A stretch of DNA of 64,000 nucleotides, taken from positions 62,001 to 126,000 of the forward strand of contig JAGADF010000010.1 of NCBI GenBank assembly GCA_017613735.1, read 5' to 3'. This stretch comes from Clostridia bacterium. Its GTDB lineage: Bacteria > Bacillota > Clostridia > Oscillospirales > Acutalibacteraceae. Of this stretch, positions 7,201 to 16,932 are shown one piece after another (position 1 is the stretch's first letter; each line of letters begins with the position of its first letter). The notes beneath the pieces were generated by a model. The model did not search any database. It saw only the letters and a list, made by a program, of their open reading frames with translations, and was not told the DNA's origin. Both the position numbers and the translations under genes were made by a program.

Positions 7201-9015
7201 TTAACTGTTATACAACTGATAATAGAAGCCCTTTTTCGCGAGCAATTCCTGATGATTGCCCGTTTCGACTATTTCGCCGTTGTCGATTACAAGAATCGTA
7301 TCGGCTTTTCTTATGGTCGAAAGACGGTGCGCTATTACGAAGCAGGTGCGGTTTTTCATAAGGTCAGCCATAGCGTACTGAATCTGCATTTCCGTTCTCG
7401 TGTCAACTGACGAGGTCGCCTCGTCAAGAATGAGAATTGACGGGTTTGCAAGTACGGCGCGTGCTATGGTTATTAACTGCCGCTGCCCCTGCGAAATATT
7501 CGTTCCGTTTTCGTCAAGAACGGTGTCGTAACCGTCCGAAAGCGTGCTGATAAAGTGGTGGGCGCGCGCCATTTTAGCGGCGGCTATTATCTCTTCGTCA
7601 GTTGCGTCAAGCCGTCCGTATGCGATATTATCACGGATTGTGCCCTTGAAGAGCCATATATCCTGAAGAATCATTCCGAATGCCGAGCGAAGCGAATCGC
7701 GGGTGAGGGTGTTTATGTCCTTGCCGTCGAGCGTTATTCTTCCGCCTTTGACGTCATAGAAGCGCATAAGCAGGTTGACTATCGTCGTCTTGCCCGCGCC
7801 CGTAGGACCGACTATCGCGACAAGCTGACCGGGATTAACCTCGAGGTTGAGGTCGTCCATAAGCGGCTTGTCGTCGGTGTAGCAGAAATCGACGTGTTCA
7901 AATCTGATAACGCCCTTGGGATTGGTGAGAACCTCGTTGCCCTCGTCCGAGGTTTCGGGCTCCTCGTCAAGAAGATTGAATACGCGCTCCGCCGAGGCGA
8001 GAGTGCTCTGAAGATTGTTCATAATCTGCGCAAGGTCGACAAACGGCTGCGAGAAGAGCTTTGAATAGGTGATAAAGGTCGTGATTCCGCCGAGACTCAG
8101 CGTGTTTTTAAGAACGGCAAGACCGCCCATAACGCAGATGATTACATAGCCGACATTGTTTACGAAGCTGATGAACGGCATAATGATTCCCGAAAGGAAC
8201 TGAGCCTTGAAGCTGACCTTGTAAAGCTCGTTGTTAATATCGTCGAACTCGCTTATCGCGTTTTTCTCCATTGAGAAAATCTTGATGATATTATGGCCCG
8301 TATACATTTCCTCAATATGACCGTTTAATTCGCCGTTTCTGTCCCACTGCTGCCTGAACCAGCGCTTTGAACGGCTCGCTATAAGAAGAGCTATAAGAGC
8401 CGAGGAGGGGACAATCGAAACCGAAACAATAGTCATAGTTACGTTAAGGTGAATCATCATCGCGAGCACGCCGACAACCGTTATTACGGACGTGATAATC
8501 TGAGTCAGGTTGTTCTGGAGCGACTTGTTAATGTTGTCAAGGTCGCTTACAACGCGTGAAAGAACCTCACCCGTAGTGGTTGAATCGTAATAGCGAAGCG
8601 GTAAAATCGAAAGCTTTTTATTGACGTCGGTGCGAAGCGTGTATACGAGGTTCTGCGCGACGCCCGCCATGGTGTACTGCTGAATATACATCATTAAGGA
8701 CGTAACGGCGTATACCGCTATCGCCTTTATGAGTATTGTCGCTATTTCCCTGAATTCAAAGGCGTTGCCCGCAAGCTTGTTCTGAACCTGTACGTTTATT
8801 GCGTCTATAACGTTGCCGAGATAAACGGGCCCGAGTACACTCATAGCGGTGCTGACGGCAGCCGCGATGCCGACAAGAATAAGCTTCAGCCAGTAAGGTT
8901 TAAGCCGTTTCGCAAGCTTTTTTGCCGTTCCCCACGTGTCGTATGCCTTGTCCGTTTTCTTTTTATAAACAGAATACTTTGCAATACCTTCGTCATTCTT
9001 TTTCTTCTTACCCAA
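7201..9015 (-). CDS. ABC exporter half-transporter (heterodimer subunit 2)
   Basis: A 604-residue half ABC exporter with an N-terminal six-span membrane domain and a C-terminal ATPase. Motifs are Walker A GPTGAGKT (about residue 400), signature ISQGQRQ (about 503) and Walker B LILDEATSSVD with the catalytic glutamate (about 525). It probably pairs with the 9008-10780 product as a heterodimeric exporter of the LmrCD/BmrCD kind, whose substrates are drugs, lipids or peptides. The start is the TTG at 9015: GGAGG lies 8 bp before it, and the frame overlaps the upstream stop by 8 bp, which implies coupled translation. The substrate cannot be read from sequence. Confidence 0.88.
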   Translation of the reverse strand: MGKKKKNDEGIAKYSVYKKKTDKAYDTWGTAKKLAKRLKPYWLKLILVGIAAAVSTAMSVLGPVYLGNVIDAINVQVQNKLAGNAFEFREIATILIKAIAVYAVTSLMMYIQQYTMAGVAQNLVYTLRTDVNKKLSILPLRYYDSTTTGEVLSRVVSDLDNINKSLQNNLTQIITSVITVVGVLAMMIHLNVTMTIVSVSIVPSSALIALLIASRSKRWFRQQWDRNGELNGHIEEMYTGHNIIKIFSMEKNAISEFDDINNELYKVSFKAQFLSGIIMPFISFVNNVGYVIICVMGGLAVLKNTLSLGGITTFITYSKLFSQPFVDLAQIMNNLQSTLASAERVFNLLDEEPETSDEGNEVLTNPKGVIRFEHVDFCYTDDKPLMDDLNLEVNPGQLVAIVGPTGAGKTTIVNLLMRFYDVKGGRITLDGKDINTLTRDSLRSAFGMILQDIWLFKGTIRDNIAYGRLDATDEEIIAAAKMARAHHFISTLSDGYDTVLDENGTNISQGQRQLITIARAVLANPSILILDEATSSVDTRTEMQIQYAMADLMKNRTCFVIAHRLSTIRKADTILVIDNGEIVETGNHQELLAKKGFYYQLYNS

Positions 9016-10780
9016 CCTGCTCACCTCCGTCCTCTTCAACGGAATACTGTGAGTCGGCGATTTCCCTGTAAACAGAGCAGGTTTCAAGCAATTCCCTATG
9101 CTTGCCTATGCCGACGATTTTACCGTCCTCAAGGACGATAATTTTATCGCAGTTCTGGATTGTGCCTATGCGCTGGGCGACAAGAATAACCGTCGCCTCC
9201 GAAAGATTATCGTGAAGCGATTTCCTTAAAGCCGCGTCGGTTTTAAGGTCGACCGCCGAAAAGCTGTCGTCAAAAATGAAGAATTCGGCGTTCTTTATAA
9301 GAGCCCTCGCTATCGCAAGACGCTGCTTCTGACCGCCCGAAAGCGTGTTGCCGCCCTGAGAAATCATTTCGTAAACCTTGTTGGGAAGGTTGTTGACGAA
9401 TTCGGTCGACTGTGAAATGTCAAGCGCGCGTTCAATCTGTTTAACGGTCGCGTCGTGTTTGCCGAATTTAAGGTTGTCCGCAACGGTGCCCGAGAAAAGA
9501 ACGGCCTTCTGAGGAACAAATCCGATTTTGCCGTTAAGCACGTCAAGCGGAATGTCCTTTATATTTACTCCGTCAACAAGTATTTCGCCGCCCGTGACGT
9601 CGAAAAACCTCGGAATAAGGTTAATAAGCGTCGACTTTCCGCTGCCCGTCGAGCCGATAATTGCGACGGTTTCGCCTTTTTCGATTTTAAAGCTTATGTT
9701 ATTGAGAATGGGATTTTCCGCGTCGGGATATCCGAATGTAACGTTTCTGAATTCAAGTTCGCCCTTGATATTTTCGTCGGGGATTATCGGTTCGTCGCTG
9801 TCCTTTACCGTAGGCTCAATATTGAGAACCTCAAGGATTCTGTTTGCCGAAATTGTGCCGTAAGGAACCATTATGAACATCGTCGCCGCAAGAACAAGCG
9901 CAACGAGAATCGCTATAAGATAAAGGATGAAAGCCTGAAGGTCGCCGACTGTGTTTTCAATGGCGAGCGTTTGGGTTACGGGGTCAAGACGGTTTACCTG
10001 CATTGTCGAAAGCCATACGAGCGAAATAACCATAGCGAAAAGAATTGAAACGCCTATGGGTATAAGCAAAGCGACAATGCGGTTAATTTTAAGCGCGAGG
10101 AACGTAAGTCTGCCCGAAGCCTCGTCAAACTTTTCGTCCTCATATTCGGTGCGGCTGAAAGCTCTGATGACTCTTATGCCGCTTATTTTTTCTCTGATAA
10201 CCTGATTAAGCCGGTCCGTTCTCTTTTCCATCTCGTCAAACATCGGTATAACCTTTCTCGCGACAAGAAAGACTATAAGCCCGATAATCGGAAGAGCCGT
10301 AAGAATAACCGTCGAAAGCTGAGGATTCATAAATACCGCGAGTATGGCGCCGCCTATAAGAAGAACGGGCGCGGCGATAATCATTCTCAGTCCGTTGACA
10401 ATCATATCCTGAATGTGTTTGACGTCGTTGGTCGAACGGGTTATGAGCGAGGGTATGCCTATGGTTTCGATGTCGCCGGGCGAAAGACGTTCAACCTGAG
10501 TAAAAATCTCGCGCCTGAGCGTCGCGCCGAAGCCCATGGAGGCCTTTGCCGCAAAATAACTGCCGATAATCGAGGTTATAATTCCGAAAAGCGAAATCAG
10601 AAGCATCTGAATTCCCGTCGAAATTATATAAAGTATTTTGCCCTCGGTTACGCCGTTGTTGATGATTTTTGAGAGCATCAGCGGCAGGATAAGTGTCGTC
10701 GCATTATTAAGCACTAAAAACAGCATAGCCATAACCGTCTGAAAAGTATACGGTTTCAGGTACTTTAAAATTTTGAACAA
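9008..10780 (-). CDS. ABC exporter half-transporter (heterodimer subunit 1)
   Basis: A 590-residue half ABC exporter. Walker A is GSTGSGKST (about residue 374) and the signature is LSGGQKQR (about 478). Walker B reads FFIFDDSFSAVD, with aspartate where the catalytic glutamate normally follows. A degenerate ATP site in one partner is the hallmark of heterodimeric exporters, and the neighbour has the intact glutamate. The start is the TTG at 10780: AGGAGG (10789-10794) is 8 bp upstream, and the nearer ATG is out of frame. It lies 15 bp downstream of hemW. Confidence 0.88.
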   Translation of the reverse strand: MFKILKYLKPYTFQTVMAMLFLVLNNATTLILPLMLSKIINNGVTEGKILYIISTGIQMLLISLFGIITSIIGSYFAAKASMGFGATLRREIFTQVERLSPGDIETIGIPSLITRSTNDVKHIQDMIVNGLRMIIAAPVLLIGGAILAVFMNPQLSTVILTALPIIGLIVFLVARKVIPMFDEMEKRTDRLNQVIREKISGIRVIRAFSRTEYEDEKFDEASGRLTFLALKINRIVALLIPIGVSILFAMVISLVWLSTMQVNRLDPVTQTLAIENTVGDLQAFILYLIAILVALVLAATMFIMVPYGTISANRILEVLNIEPTVKDSDEPIIPDENIKGELEFRNVTFGYPDAENPILNNISFKIEKGETVAIIGSTGSGKSTLINLIPRFFDVTGGEILVDGVNIKDIPLDVLNGKIGFVPQKAVLFSGTVADNLKFGKHDATVKQIERALDISQSTEFVNNLPNKVYEMISQGGNTLSGGQKQRLAIARALIKNAEFFIFDDSFSAVDLKTDAALRKSLHDNLSEATVILVAQRIGTIQNCDKIIVLEDGKIVGIGKHRELLETCSVYREIADSQYSVEEDGGEQVG

Positions 10781-10795
10781 ACGCTCATCCTCCTT

Positions 10796-11899
10796 TCAGA
10801 TTAATTCGCATATTACTGAATTCGAAAGCAGAAATCCGTTTCTTGTCAGCGAAACGCCGCTTTCGTCTATATTTACAAGTCCTTTTTCTTTAAGCAGTCT
10901 TGCTTTTTCCTTTTTCTTTTCGTCAAACGGGTGAGAGAATCTTTTTTCAAATTCGTCGAAATTTATTCCCTGCGCAAGGCGAAGCTTTAACATTATATAT
11001 TCCTCTTCGCCGCCTCCGTCGCCGTCAGGTACGGGCTCGTTTCCGTTAAGAAACGCATTTATATCTCTCGTAAAATAAAATCTTCTGCCGTTTATGAACG
11101 AGTGAGCCGACGCGCCTATTCCGAGGTACTCCTCACACCGCCAGTATTTTAAATTATGACGGCTTTCGAAGCCTCTGAAAGAGAAATTTGAAATCTCATA
11201 CTGTAAAGTATTTTTACTTGTCAAATAGTCGCAAAGCGACAGATACAGGTTTGCCGTTTCGTCCTCGTCGGGCAGGGCGAGACAGTCTCTCATTTTATAC
11301 AACGGTGTGTTTTCCTCGAGCTTTAATATGTATGCGCTTATATGTTTTACGCCGAGTCCCAACGCAAATTCCGCGGACTTCAGAAGCGAGCTTTCACTCT
11401 GTCCCTCAAGACCTATCATAAGGTCTGCCGAAATGTTTTCAATACCCGCCGAAAATGCCGATTTTACGGCGTTTTCAAGCTCTGCAGGAGTTGCTTTTCT
11501 TCCTAAAAAACGAAGCTCGTTTTCGTTTGACGACTGAAGTCCGAATGACATTCGGTTGACGCCGGAAGCCGCCGCCGCTTTTAAAAATTCGGGCAGCGAC
11601 GAATGAGGATTTGCCTCGACCGTAATTTCCGCGTCATCGGTGAGAAAAACCTTTTTTGCTTCGCTGACGAGCCGCTCAATCTGAACGGGCGCAAGCAGGC
11701 TCGGAGTACCGCCGCCAATGTAAAGTGTATCAGCTTTACACTTAAGCGTTTCTCCGTATTTGTCAATTCGTCTTATAAGCTCGTTTACATACGCCTGCTT
11801 TGTATTTTCGTCAGCCGAAAATGAATAAAAATCGCAGTATCTGCACTTTTTTTCACAAAACGGAATATGCAAATACAGCCCGACAGGATTAGTCGTCAT
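10796..11899 (-). CDS. hemW: Heme chaperone HemW (radical SAM, coproporphyrinogen oxidase-like)
   Basis: A 367-residue radical SAM protein. CEKKCRYC gives the CxxxCxxC cluster ligands Cys15, Cys19 and Cys22, and [15 protein letters not shown] is the conserved block of the HemW branch. This branch binds heme and delivers it to enzymes rather than oxidising coproporphyrinogen; many such proteins are mislabelled Hem[11 protein letters not shown] is the SAM-binding GGGTPS element. It overlaps the end of lepA by 11 bp; the lepA-hemW order is common in Firmicutes. Confidence 0.9.
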   Translation of the reverse strand: MTTNPVGLYLHIPFCEKKCRYCDFYSFSADENTKQAYVNELIRRIDKYGETLKCKADTLYIGGGTPSLLAPVQIERLVSEAKKVFLTDDAEITVEANPHSSLPEFLKAAAASGVNRMSFGLQSSNENELRFLGRKATPAELENAVKSAFSAGIENISADLMIGLEGQSESSLLKSAEFALGLGVKHISAYILKLEENTPLYKMRDCLALPDEDETANLYLSLCDYLTSKNTLQYEISNFSFRGFESRHNLKYWRCEEYLGIGASAHSFINGRRFYFTRDINAFLNGNEPVPDGDGGGEEEYIMLKLRLAQGINFDEFEKRFSHPFDEKKKEKARLLKEKGLVNIDESGVSLTRNGFLLSNSVICELI

Positions 11900-13700
11900 C
11901 TAATTTAAGCACCGCCATAAACGCCTCCTGCGGAACCTCGACGGTACCGAACTGGCGCATTCTCTTTTTACCCTCTTTTTGCTTTTCAAGAAGCTTTTTC
12001 TTTCTTGTTATGTCGCCGCCATAGCATTTGGCGAGAACGTCCTTGCGCATAGCCTTGACGGTTTCTCTTGCGATAACCTTTCCGCCTATGGCAATCTGAA
12101 TGGGTATTTCAAACATCTGTCTGGGAATGTTTTCTTTAAGCTTTTCGGCGATTTTTCTCGCTCTCGGGTAAGCTTTGTCGGCGTGAATGATGAACGAAAG
12201 CGCGTCAATGCCGTCGCCGTTAAGAAGAACGTCAAGCTTTACGAGGTTGCTTCTTACGTAATCCTTGAATTCATAGTCGAATGAGGCGTAACCTCTTGTC
12301 CTTGACTTGAGCGCGTCAAAGAAATCGTAAATAATCTCGTTAAGAGGCAGGTCGTAAGCTATATCTACCCTGTCCGTCGCAAGATATGTCATGCCCTTGT
12401 ATTCGCCGCGTCTGTCCTGACACAAGTCCATAATTGTACCGACGTATTCGGGCGGGGAGTAGATATGAGCCGCAGTCATCGGCTCTTCGCTGTAATTAAT
12501 GGTAGCGGGGTCGGGGTAATTTGTGGGATTATCGATTATTACCGTTTCGCCGCTTGTAAGATGTATTTTGTATTCAACGCTCGGAATTGTAGTAACGAGG
12601 TTGAGGTTGTATTCTCTTTCAAGGCGTTCCTGAATTATCTCAAGATGCAAAAGACCTAAAAATCCGCATCTGAAACCGAAGCCCAATGCGCCCGAGGTTT
12701 CGGGCTCAAAGCTTAAAGCGGCGTCGTTCAGCTGGAGCTTTTCAAGTGCTTCTCTGAGGTTTTCGTAATCCGCGCCGTCCGCAGGGTAAATTCCGCAGAA
12801 GACCATTGGATTTACCTTTCTGTAACCGGGTAACGGCTCTTTTGCGGGCTTTTCGGCGGTGGTGACCGTGTCGCCGACTCTTGCGTCGCCGACTGTCTTT
12901 ATTGAACCGGTAAGATAACCGACCTCGCCCGCTCTGAGAACGCCTCTGTTTTCCATAGAGGTAGCTCTCATAACGCCCGCCTCGACTACGTTGAATTCCG
13001 CGCCCGTAGCCATCATGCGCATTGTATCGCCTACCTTTACGGTGCCGTCAACAACTCTTACGTATACTATAACGCCTTTATAGCTGTCGTAAACGGAGTC
13101 GAAGATTAACGCTCTTAACGGCGCGTCGTCGTCGCCCGAGGGGCAGGGGATGTCTTCAACTATCTTTTCGAGCACCTGCTCGGTGTTAAGTCCCGTTTTT
13201 GCCGAAATCCTCGGCGCGGTTGAGCAGTCAAGACCGATTATATCTTCAATTTCAGCCGCAACTCTGTCGCTGTCCGCTGCGGGTAAGTCAATTTTATTAA
13301 TGATAGGAACAATTTCGAGGTCATGGTCGAGCGCAAGATATGTATTGGCAAGAGTCTGAGCCTCGATGCCCTGCGACGCGTCGACTACAAGCAGCGCGCC
13401 CTCGCACGCAGCGAGCGAACGCGATACCTCGTAATTAAAGTCAACGTGACCGGGAGTGTCGATGAGATTAAGCTCATATTTTTCACCGTCAGCCGCGGTG
13501 TAGTCAAGAGTAACGGCGTGGGATTTTATTGTAATCCCGCGCTCTCTTTCAAGCTCCATATTATCTAAAAGCTGCTCGGTCATATCCCTCTGGGAAACAG
13601 ATTCCGTCAGCTCAAGAAGACGGTCGGCAAGAGTCGACTTGCCGTGGTCAATATGAGCGATTATTGAAAAATTTCTTATGTGGGTTTTCTTTTGTTCCAT
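11889..13700 (-). CDS. lepA: Elongation factor 4 (LepA) ribosomal GTPase
   Basis: A 603-residue translational GTPase, the normal LepA length. The G1 motif AHIDHGKST is at 15-23, DTPGH is in the G3 region and NKIDLP is G4. The unique C-terminal domain ends in [24 protein letters not shown] sequence, diagnostic for LepA. LepA acts on ribosomes in initiation and in back-translocation. It follows the YitT-family gene by 19 bp and overlaps hemW. Confidence 0.97.
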   Translation of the reverse strand: MEQKKTHIRNFSIIAHIDHGKSTLADRLLELTESVSQRDMTEQLLDNMELERERGITIKSHAVTLDYTAADGEKYELNLIDTPGHVDFNYEVSRSLAACEGALLVVDASQGIEAQTLANTYLALDHDLEIVPIINKIDLPAADSDRVAAEIEDIIGLDCSTAPRISAKTGLNTEQVLEKIVEDIPCPSGDDDAPLRALIFDSVYDSYKGVIVYVRVVDGTVKVGDTMRMMATGAEFNVVEAGVMRATSMENRGVLRAGEVGYLTGSIKTVGDARVGDTVTTAEKPAKEPLPGYRKVNPMVFCGIYPADGADYENLREALEKLQLNDAALSFEPETSGALGFGFRCGFLGLLHLEIIQERLEREYNLNLVTTIPSVEYKIHLTSGETVIIDNPTNYPDPATINYSEEPMTAAHIYSPPEYVGTIMDLCQDRRGEYKGMTYLATDRVDIAYDLPLNEIIYDFFDALKSRTRGYASFDYEFKDYVRSNLVKLDVLLNGDGIDALSFIIHADKAYPRARKIAEKLKENIPRQMFEIPIQIAIGGKVIARETVKAMRKDVLAKCYGGDITRKKKLLEKQKEGKKRMRQFGTVEVPQEAFMAVLKLDDD

Positions 13701-13719
13701 ATTTACCTCTGAATCGGAT

Positions 13720-14604
13720 TTAGCTTATTTCACTCTGGAAGCCTTCGCCGACGATTTCGCTTGCGTTTGTAATTATGGTAAAGGCGTTCGGGTCAACGTC
13801 CTTGACGATTTTATTTATGCTTGCGATTTCGTGAGAACGAACCGCGCAGAGAATTATATTTTTGTCCTCGCCCGTGTAGCCGCCCTTTGCGGGAAGAATT
13901 GTTGCGCCGCGTTCAAGTCTTTGGGTAATAGCTTCGGTCATTTCGTCAACCTTTGAGGTGACTATGAGAAGCAGCTTGCCGCCCGCCGAGCCGTAGATTA
14001 CAAAATCAACCGTTTTGCTTGCAACGAAGATGGTTATTGACGCATAAAGCATACTTTCGAGATTTCTGTAAACCAGACCCGAAATTGCAATTACAACAGC
14101 GTCGCAGATTAGCAGCACTTTTCCGAGTGAGAAATTCGGTTTGAATTTGTGAACAAGCTTTGCAATTATGTCTGTTCCGCCCGTAGTGGCGCCTCTGAGA
14201 AAAACAAGCGATAAAGCAATTCCGCAGGTTACGCCGCAGAAGATGGCGGCGAGCAGAGGATTGTTTGTGTATTCGGGAACATAATCCTTTAAAAGGTCAA
14301 TAAGAACCGAAACCGATGCTGTCGCAACAACGGTTTTTGCAAGGAACTTAACACCGAGAAACTTGAATGCGAGAAAATAAAGCGGAATATTAAGAACAAA
14401 CAGCATTACACCGACAGGCAACTGCGGAAATACATAGTTTATAAGCGTTGAAATACCCGTCAGTCCGCCGAGCGAAATGTGGTTCGGTGTTGAAAACATA
14501 TTGACCGAAATTGAATATGCCGCGCCGCCGATAATATAGAAAAGTCCGTCAAGAAGAATGTCTCCGACTCTTTGCTTTGTAATTTTTATTTTTTTATCAG
14601 CCAA
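13720..14604 (-). CDS. YitT family membrane protein (DUF161/DUF2179)
   Basis: A 294-residue integral membrane protein with five or six predicted N-terminal spans, including [12 protein letters not shown] and [13 protein letters not shown], and a soluble C-terminal DUF2179-type domain from about residue 215 ([31 protein letters not shown]). The function of the family is not settled. The start is placed at the TTG at 14604: GGAG (14613-14616) is 8 bp upstream, whereas the in-frame GTG at 14613 overlaps that site. The frame overlaps the mrnC stop by 8 bp. Confidence 0.85.
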   Translation of the reverse strand: MADKKIKITKQRVGDILLDGLFYIIGGAAYSISVNMFSTPNHISLGGLTGISTLINYVFPQLPVGVMLFVLNIPLYFLAFKFLGVKFLAKTVVATASVSVLIDLLKDYVPEYTNNPLLAAIFCGVTCGIALSLVFLRGATTGGTDIIAKLVHKFKPNFSLGKVLLICDAVVIAISGLVYRNLESMLYASITIFVASKTVDFVIYGSAGGKLLLIVTSKVDEMTEAITQRLERGATILPAKGGYTGEDKNIILCAVRSHEIASINKIVKDVDPNAFTIITNASEIVGEGFQSEIS

Positions 14605-14980
14605 GATTCTCACTCCAAATCAAATCAAAAAGCTCTGTCATTCTTTCGTTTCTGTTCGTAAGGAACAGATAGCCGAAAAGGGCCTCAAGCCCCGTTGCGT
14701 AGTGGTAGTCGCCCTCGCTCTGGTTTTTGGGAGTATGTCCCGTATGGGCGTTGCGACCGCGCCTGAAAATCGCTTCCTCTTCCTCGCTGAGAACGGGAAG
14801 CAGTTTCTTTATCGCCTGCGCCTGAGAGGCGGCGTTTACAAACTTCGTGGTTTCCTTATGCAGGTCGTTTACGGGGCGGTTTTTGTCAAGAACGATTCTC
14901 TTTCTCACTTCGAGAGTAAAAACCGCGTCGCCGACGAACGCAAGGGAAAGCGGACTTAATAAATTCGGATTATTCGACAT
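14597..14980 (-). CDS. mrnC: Mini-ribonuclease III (MrnC)
   Basis: A 127-residue RNase III catalytic domain without a dsRNA-binding domain, which is the Mini-III architecture. FVGDAVFTLEVRK carries the catalytic Asp18, and GRNAHTGHTPKNQSEGDYHYATGLEALFGYL includes the second conserved acidic block. The family matures 23S rRNA in Firmicutes. The ATG at 14980 has GGAG 7 bp upstream. It overlaps the end of obg by 11 bp. Confidence 0.93.
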   Translation of the reverse strand: MSNNPNLLSPLSLAFVGDAVFTLEVRKRIVLDKNRPVNDLHKETTKFVNAASQAQAIKKLLPVLSEEEEAIFRRGRNAHTGHTPKNQSEGDYHYATGLEALFGYLFLTNRNERMTELFDLIWSENLG

Positions 14981-16247
14981 ATTCAAACTCCAGATCGTAA
15001 ATACTTACCGTGTCGCCCTGCTGAATCCCTTTTTCGCGAAGGGAGGCGAGAATACCCGAGGTTTCAAGCACCCTCTGGAAATACTGAAGACTCTCGTAGT
15101 CGTCCGGGTCCACTCTTGAAAGTATTTTACCCAGCCATTCGGCTTCTATGACGAAGCGGTCGTCTATCTCGGTAACGGTAAAGGAATTGTCGTGCGCAGT
15201 ACCGAGGGCTATGTCAAGCGGCACCTTCTCCGATTCGTATCTTTTAACGGGCGGAAGAGTCGAAAGCATTTTGGCAACCGAGTCGATAAGCTCTTTCGTG
15301 CCGTAGGAAATAGGGGCGATTATCTCGTGATATTCAAGCCCTTTTTCCTCTTCAATAAACTTTCTGAAATCCTCTCTCTGCTCGTCGGTAGCAAGGTCGA
15401 TTTTATTTCCCGCAACAATCTGAGGGCATTTCGCAAGCTCGGGATTGAATCTTTCAAGCTCCCGATTGATTGCCTCAAAATCCTCCTTCGGATTTCTGCC
15501 CTCACTGCCTGCGACGTCGACAATGTGAACGAGCATACGGCAGCGTTCAACGTGCCTTAAAAACTCGTGCCCGAGTCCTACGCCGTCGCTTGCGCCCTCG
15601 ATAAGACCGGGAATATCGGCCATAACGAAGCTGCTTTCGGGACCCATTGTTACGACGCCGAGCACCGGAATAATGGTGGTGAAATGATAGTCGCCTATAA
15701 TCGGCTTGGCTTCGCTGACTACCGAAATGAGCGAGCTTTTACCGACATTCGGGAAACCCAGAAGTCCGACGTCGGCTATGAGCTTTAATTCAAGAATGAC
15801 TTCCCATTCCTCACCGGGAGTTCCGCTCTTTGCGAAGCGGGGAGTCTGTCTTGTAGGCGTGGCGAAATGGATGTTGCCCCAGCCGCCTTTCCCGCCCTTT
15901 GCGGCGATAAACGGCTCGTCGGTCGACATATCGCAGAGAACGGCGCCGCTCTGAGCTTCTTTTATAAGCGTGCCGCGGGGAACGCGGATTATAAGGTCCT
16001 GTCCCTTTTTGCCGTTACAGTGCTTGCCCATACCGTCCTTGCCGTTTTCGGCTGAGTATTTTCTTTTGTATCTGAAATCCGCAAGCGTGGACAGATGGTC
16101 GTCAACCTGAAAAACAATGTTGCCGCCCCTGCCGCCGTCGCCGCCGTCGGGGCCGCCCGAGGCAACATACTTCTCACGGTGAAAAGCGACTGCGCCGTTT
16201 CCGCCGTTACCTGCTTTTATTTTGATTTTTGCGCTGTCAACAAACAT
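14970..16247 (-). CDS. obg: Obg/CgtA GTPase with C-terminal OCT domain
   Basis: A 425-residue GTPase involved in large-subunit assembly and stress control. The glycine-rich Obg fold opens the protein (KAGNGGNGAVAF, GGPDGGDGGRGG). The G domain holds GFPNVGKSS, ADIPGLIEGA and NKIDL, and a C-terminal OCT domain follows. The start is the ATG at 16247 with GGAGAAG upstream; an in-frame extension to 16307 lacks a ribosome site and the family N-terminus begins at MFVDSAKI. It is the first gene of the minus-strand chain ending at 7201. Confidence 0.97.
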   Translation of the reverse strand: MFVDSAKIKIKAGNGGNGAVAFHREKYVASGGPDGGDGGRGGNIVFQVDDHLSTLADFRYKRKYSAENGKDGMGKHCNGKKGQDLIIRVPRGTLIKEAQSGAVLCDMSTDEPFIAAKGGKGGWGNIHFATPTRQTPRFAKSGTPGEEWEVILELKLIADVGLLGFPNVGKSSLISVVSEAKPIIGDYHFTTIIPVLGVVTMGPESSFVMADIPGLIEGASDGVGLGHEFLRHVERCRMLVHIVDVAGSEGRNPKEDFEAINRELERFNPELAKCPQIVAGNKIDLATDEQREDFRKFIEEEKGLEYHEIIAPISYGTKELIDSVAKMLSTLPPVKRYESEKVPLDIALGTAHDNSFTVTEIDDRFVIEAEWLGKILSRVDPDDYESLQYFQRVLETSGILASLREKGIQQGDTVSIYDLEFEYVE

Positions 16248-16394
16248 AATCTTCTCCGTAACCGATAATACATTTAAGCATATTACACTAATTATATATA
16301 ATACCATAATTTATAGAAATAATAAATACTTTTATTAAAAATACTCCCCAAAAATCGCCTGATTATTTGTTCTTTTGCGCGAAAAATTGCAAAA

Positions 16395-16442
16395 ATCCCA
16401 TAAATTGTGGTTAAAACACTTGACAAACACAATATATTGTGA
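16395..16442 (+). promoter_or_regulatory. Tandem NrdR-box-like sites within a sigma-A promoter
   Basis: A -35 TTGACA (16420-16425) and -10 TATTAT (16443-16448) are 17 bp apart. The spacer carries ACACAATATATTGTGA (16427-16442), which matches 15 of 16 positions of the NrdR-box consensus as I know it (acaCwAtATaTwGtgt) and contains the perfect palindrome CACAATATATTGTG. A weaker site, ATCCCATAAATTGTGG (16395-16410, 11 of 16), lies exactly 32 bp centre to centre upstream, the paired spacing typical of NrdR. No nrd gene follows; the next gene on this strand is at 16610. Confidence 0.6.
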
Positions 16443-16522
16443 TATTATTTAAATGTAGAAAAAATCAGCGCAGAATAAAACGAGTTGGTGTCCGTTTTAA
16501 TGGACTGAAAAATAAAAATTTT

Positions 16523-16586
16523 CGAACATTTGTATTGACAAATGAAAAATCGGTGCTATAATGGGACTTGTAAAGAACAAATGTTC
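16523..16586 (+). promoter_or_regulatory. LexA-type SOS promoter
   Basis: A -35 TTGACA (16535-16540) and a -10 TATAAT (16557-16562) are separated by 16 bp. GAACAAATGTTC (16575-16586) lies over the expected start of transcription and fits the Gram-positive LexA core GAAC-N4-GTTC. CGAACATTTGTAT (16523-16535) is a degenerate second site touching the -35. Another GTTCG half-site overlaps the ribosome site near 16593. This arrangement fits SOS repression. Confidence 0.65.
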
Positions 16587-16609
16587 AATAATGTTCGGAG
16601 GTATGAATT

Positions 16610-16831
16610 ATGACTGTTTCGTTTGCAGTAAAAACACTTATAGAACTCGCGCTTATACTTTTGCTCTCCTACGGCTTTTACCGTGAAAGAGACGTTATCC
16701 GTTTTGAAAAAAAGGTCGGCAGATTTGTCCGCTTTATGATAAACAGCTACCGTCAGGACGCGGCGCGTAAAAAGCTTACCGTTCATGAGGGCGAGAGCGC
16801 GGCAACTAAAATTAAAACAAATGTTGCATAA
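16610..16831 (+). CDS. Small single-span membrane protein, probable SOS-induced
   Basis: A 73-residue protein with one hydrophobic helix at about residues 5-23 (VKTLIELALILLLSYGF), then a basic region with arginines and lysines (RERDVIRFEKKVGRFVRF; RQDAARKK). It has no cysteines or LysM domain. The ATG at 16610 follows GGAGG (16597-16601) by 8 bp. The promoter region carries LexA-like boxes and, further up, tandem NrdR-like boxes. Small SOS-induced membrane proteins such as YneA or SidA inhibit cell division; a similar role here is inference from context, since I see no sequence relation to YneA. It is a monocistronic gene with its own terminator. Confidence 0.75.
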   Translation: MTVSFAVKTLIELALILLLSYGFYRERDVIRFEKKVGRFVRFMINSYRQDAARKKLTVHEGESAATKIKTNVA

Positions 16832-16862
16832 CTGAGTTTTCCTTTCTTTTTAATCCCCAATG

Positions 16863-16900
16863 AGCAGCCCGAGGGCGATTTATCTTCGGGTTGCTTGTTT
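16863..16900 (+). terminator. Terminator after the 73-residue membrane protein gene
   Basis: A 10-bp stem, AGCAGCCCGA (16863-16872) with TCGGGTTGCT (16886-16895), one G-T pair, followed by a T-rich run. Confidence 0.8.
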
Positions 16901-16903
16901 TTG

Positions 16904-16932
16904 TTGACAAATACGGGTTTATATATTAGAAT
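16904..16932 (+). promoter_or_regulatory. Probable promoter of queT
   Basis: TTGACA (16904-16909), 17 bp, TAGAAT (16927-16932). Taken literally it would start transcription near 16939, inside the 5' arm of the leader hairpin (16932-16970), so either only the inner stem is made or the real -10 lies slightly upstream (TATATT at 16922-16927). Confidence 0.5.

Noticed and set aside
16556..16786. 76-codon minus-strand frame over the small membrane protein
   Set aside because: The plus-strand frame has a promoter, ribosome site and terminator; the minus frame has none.
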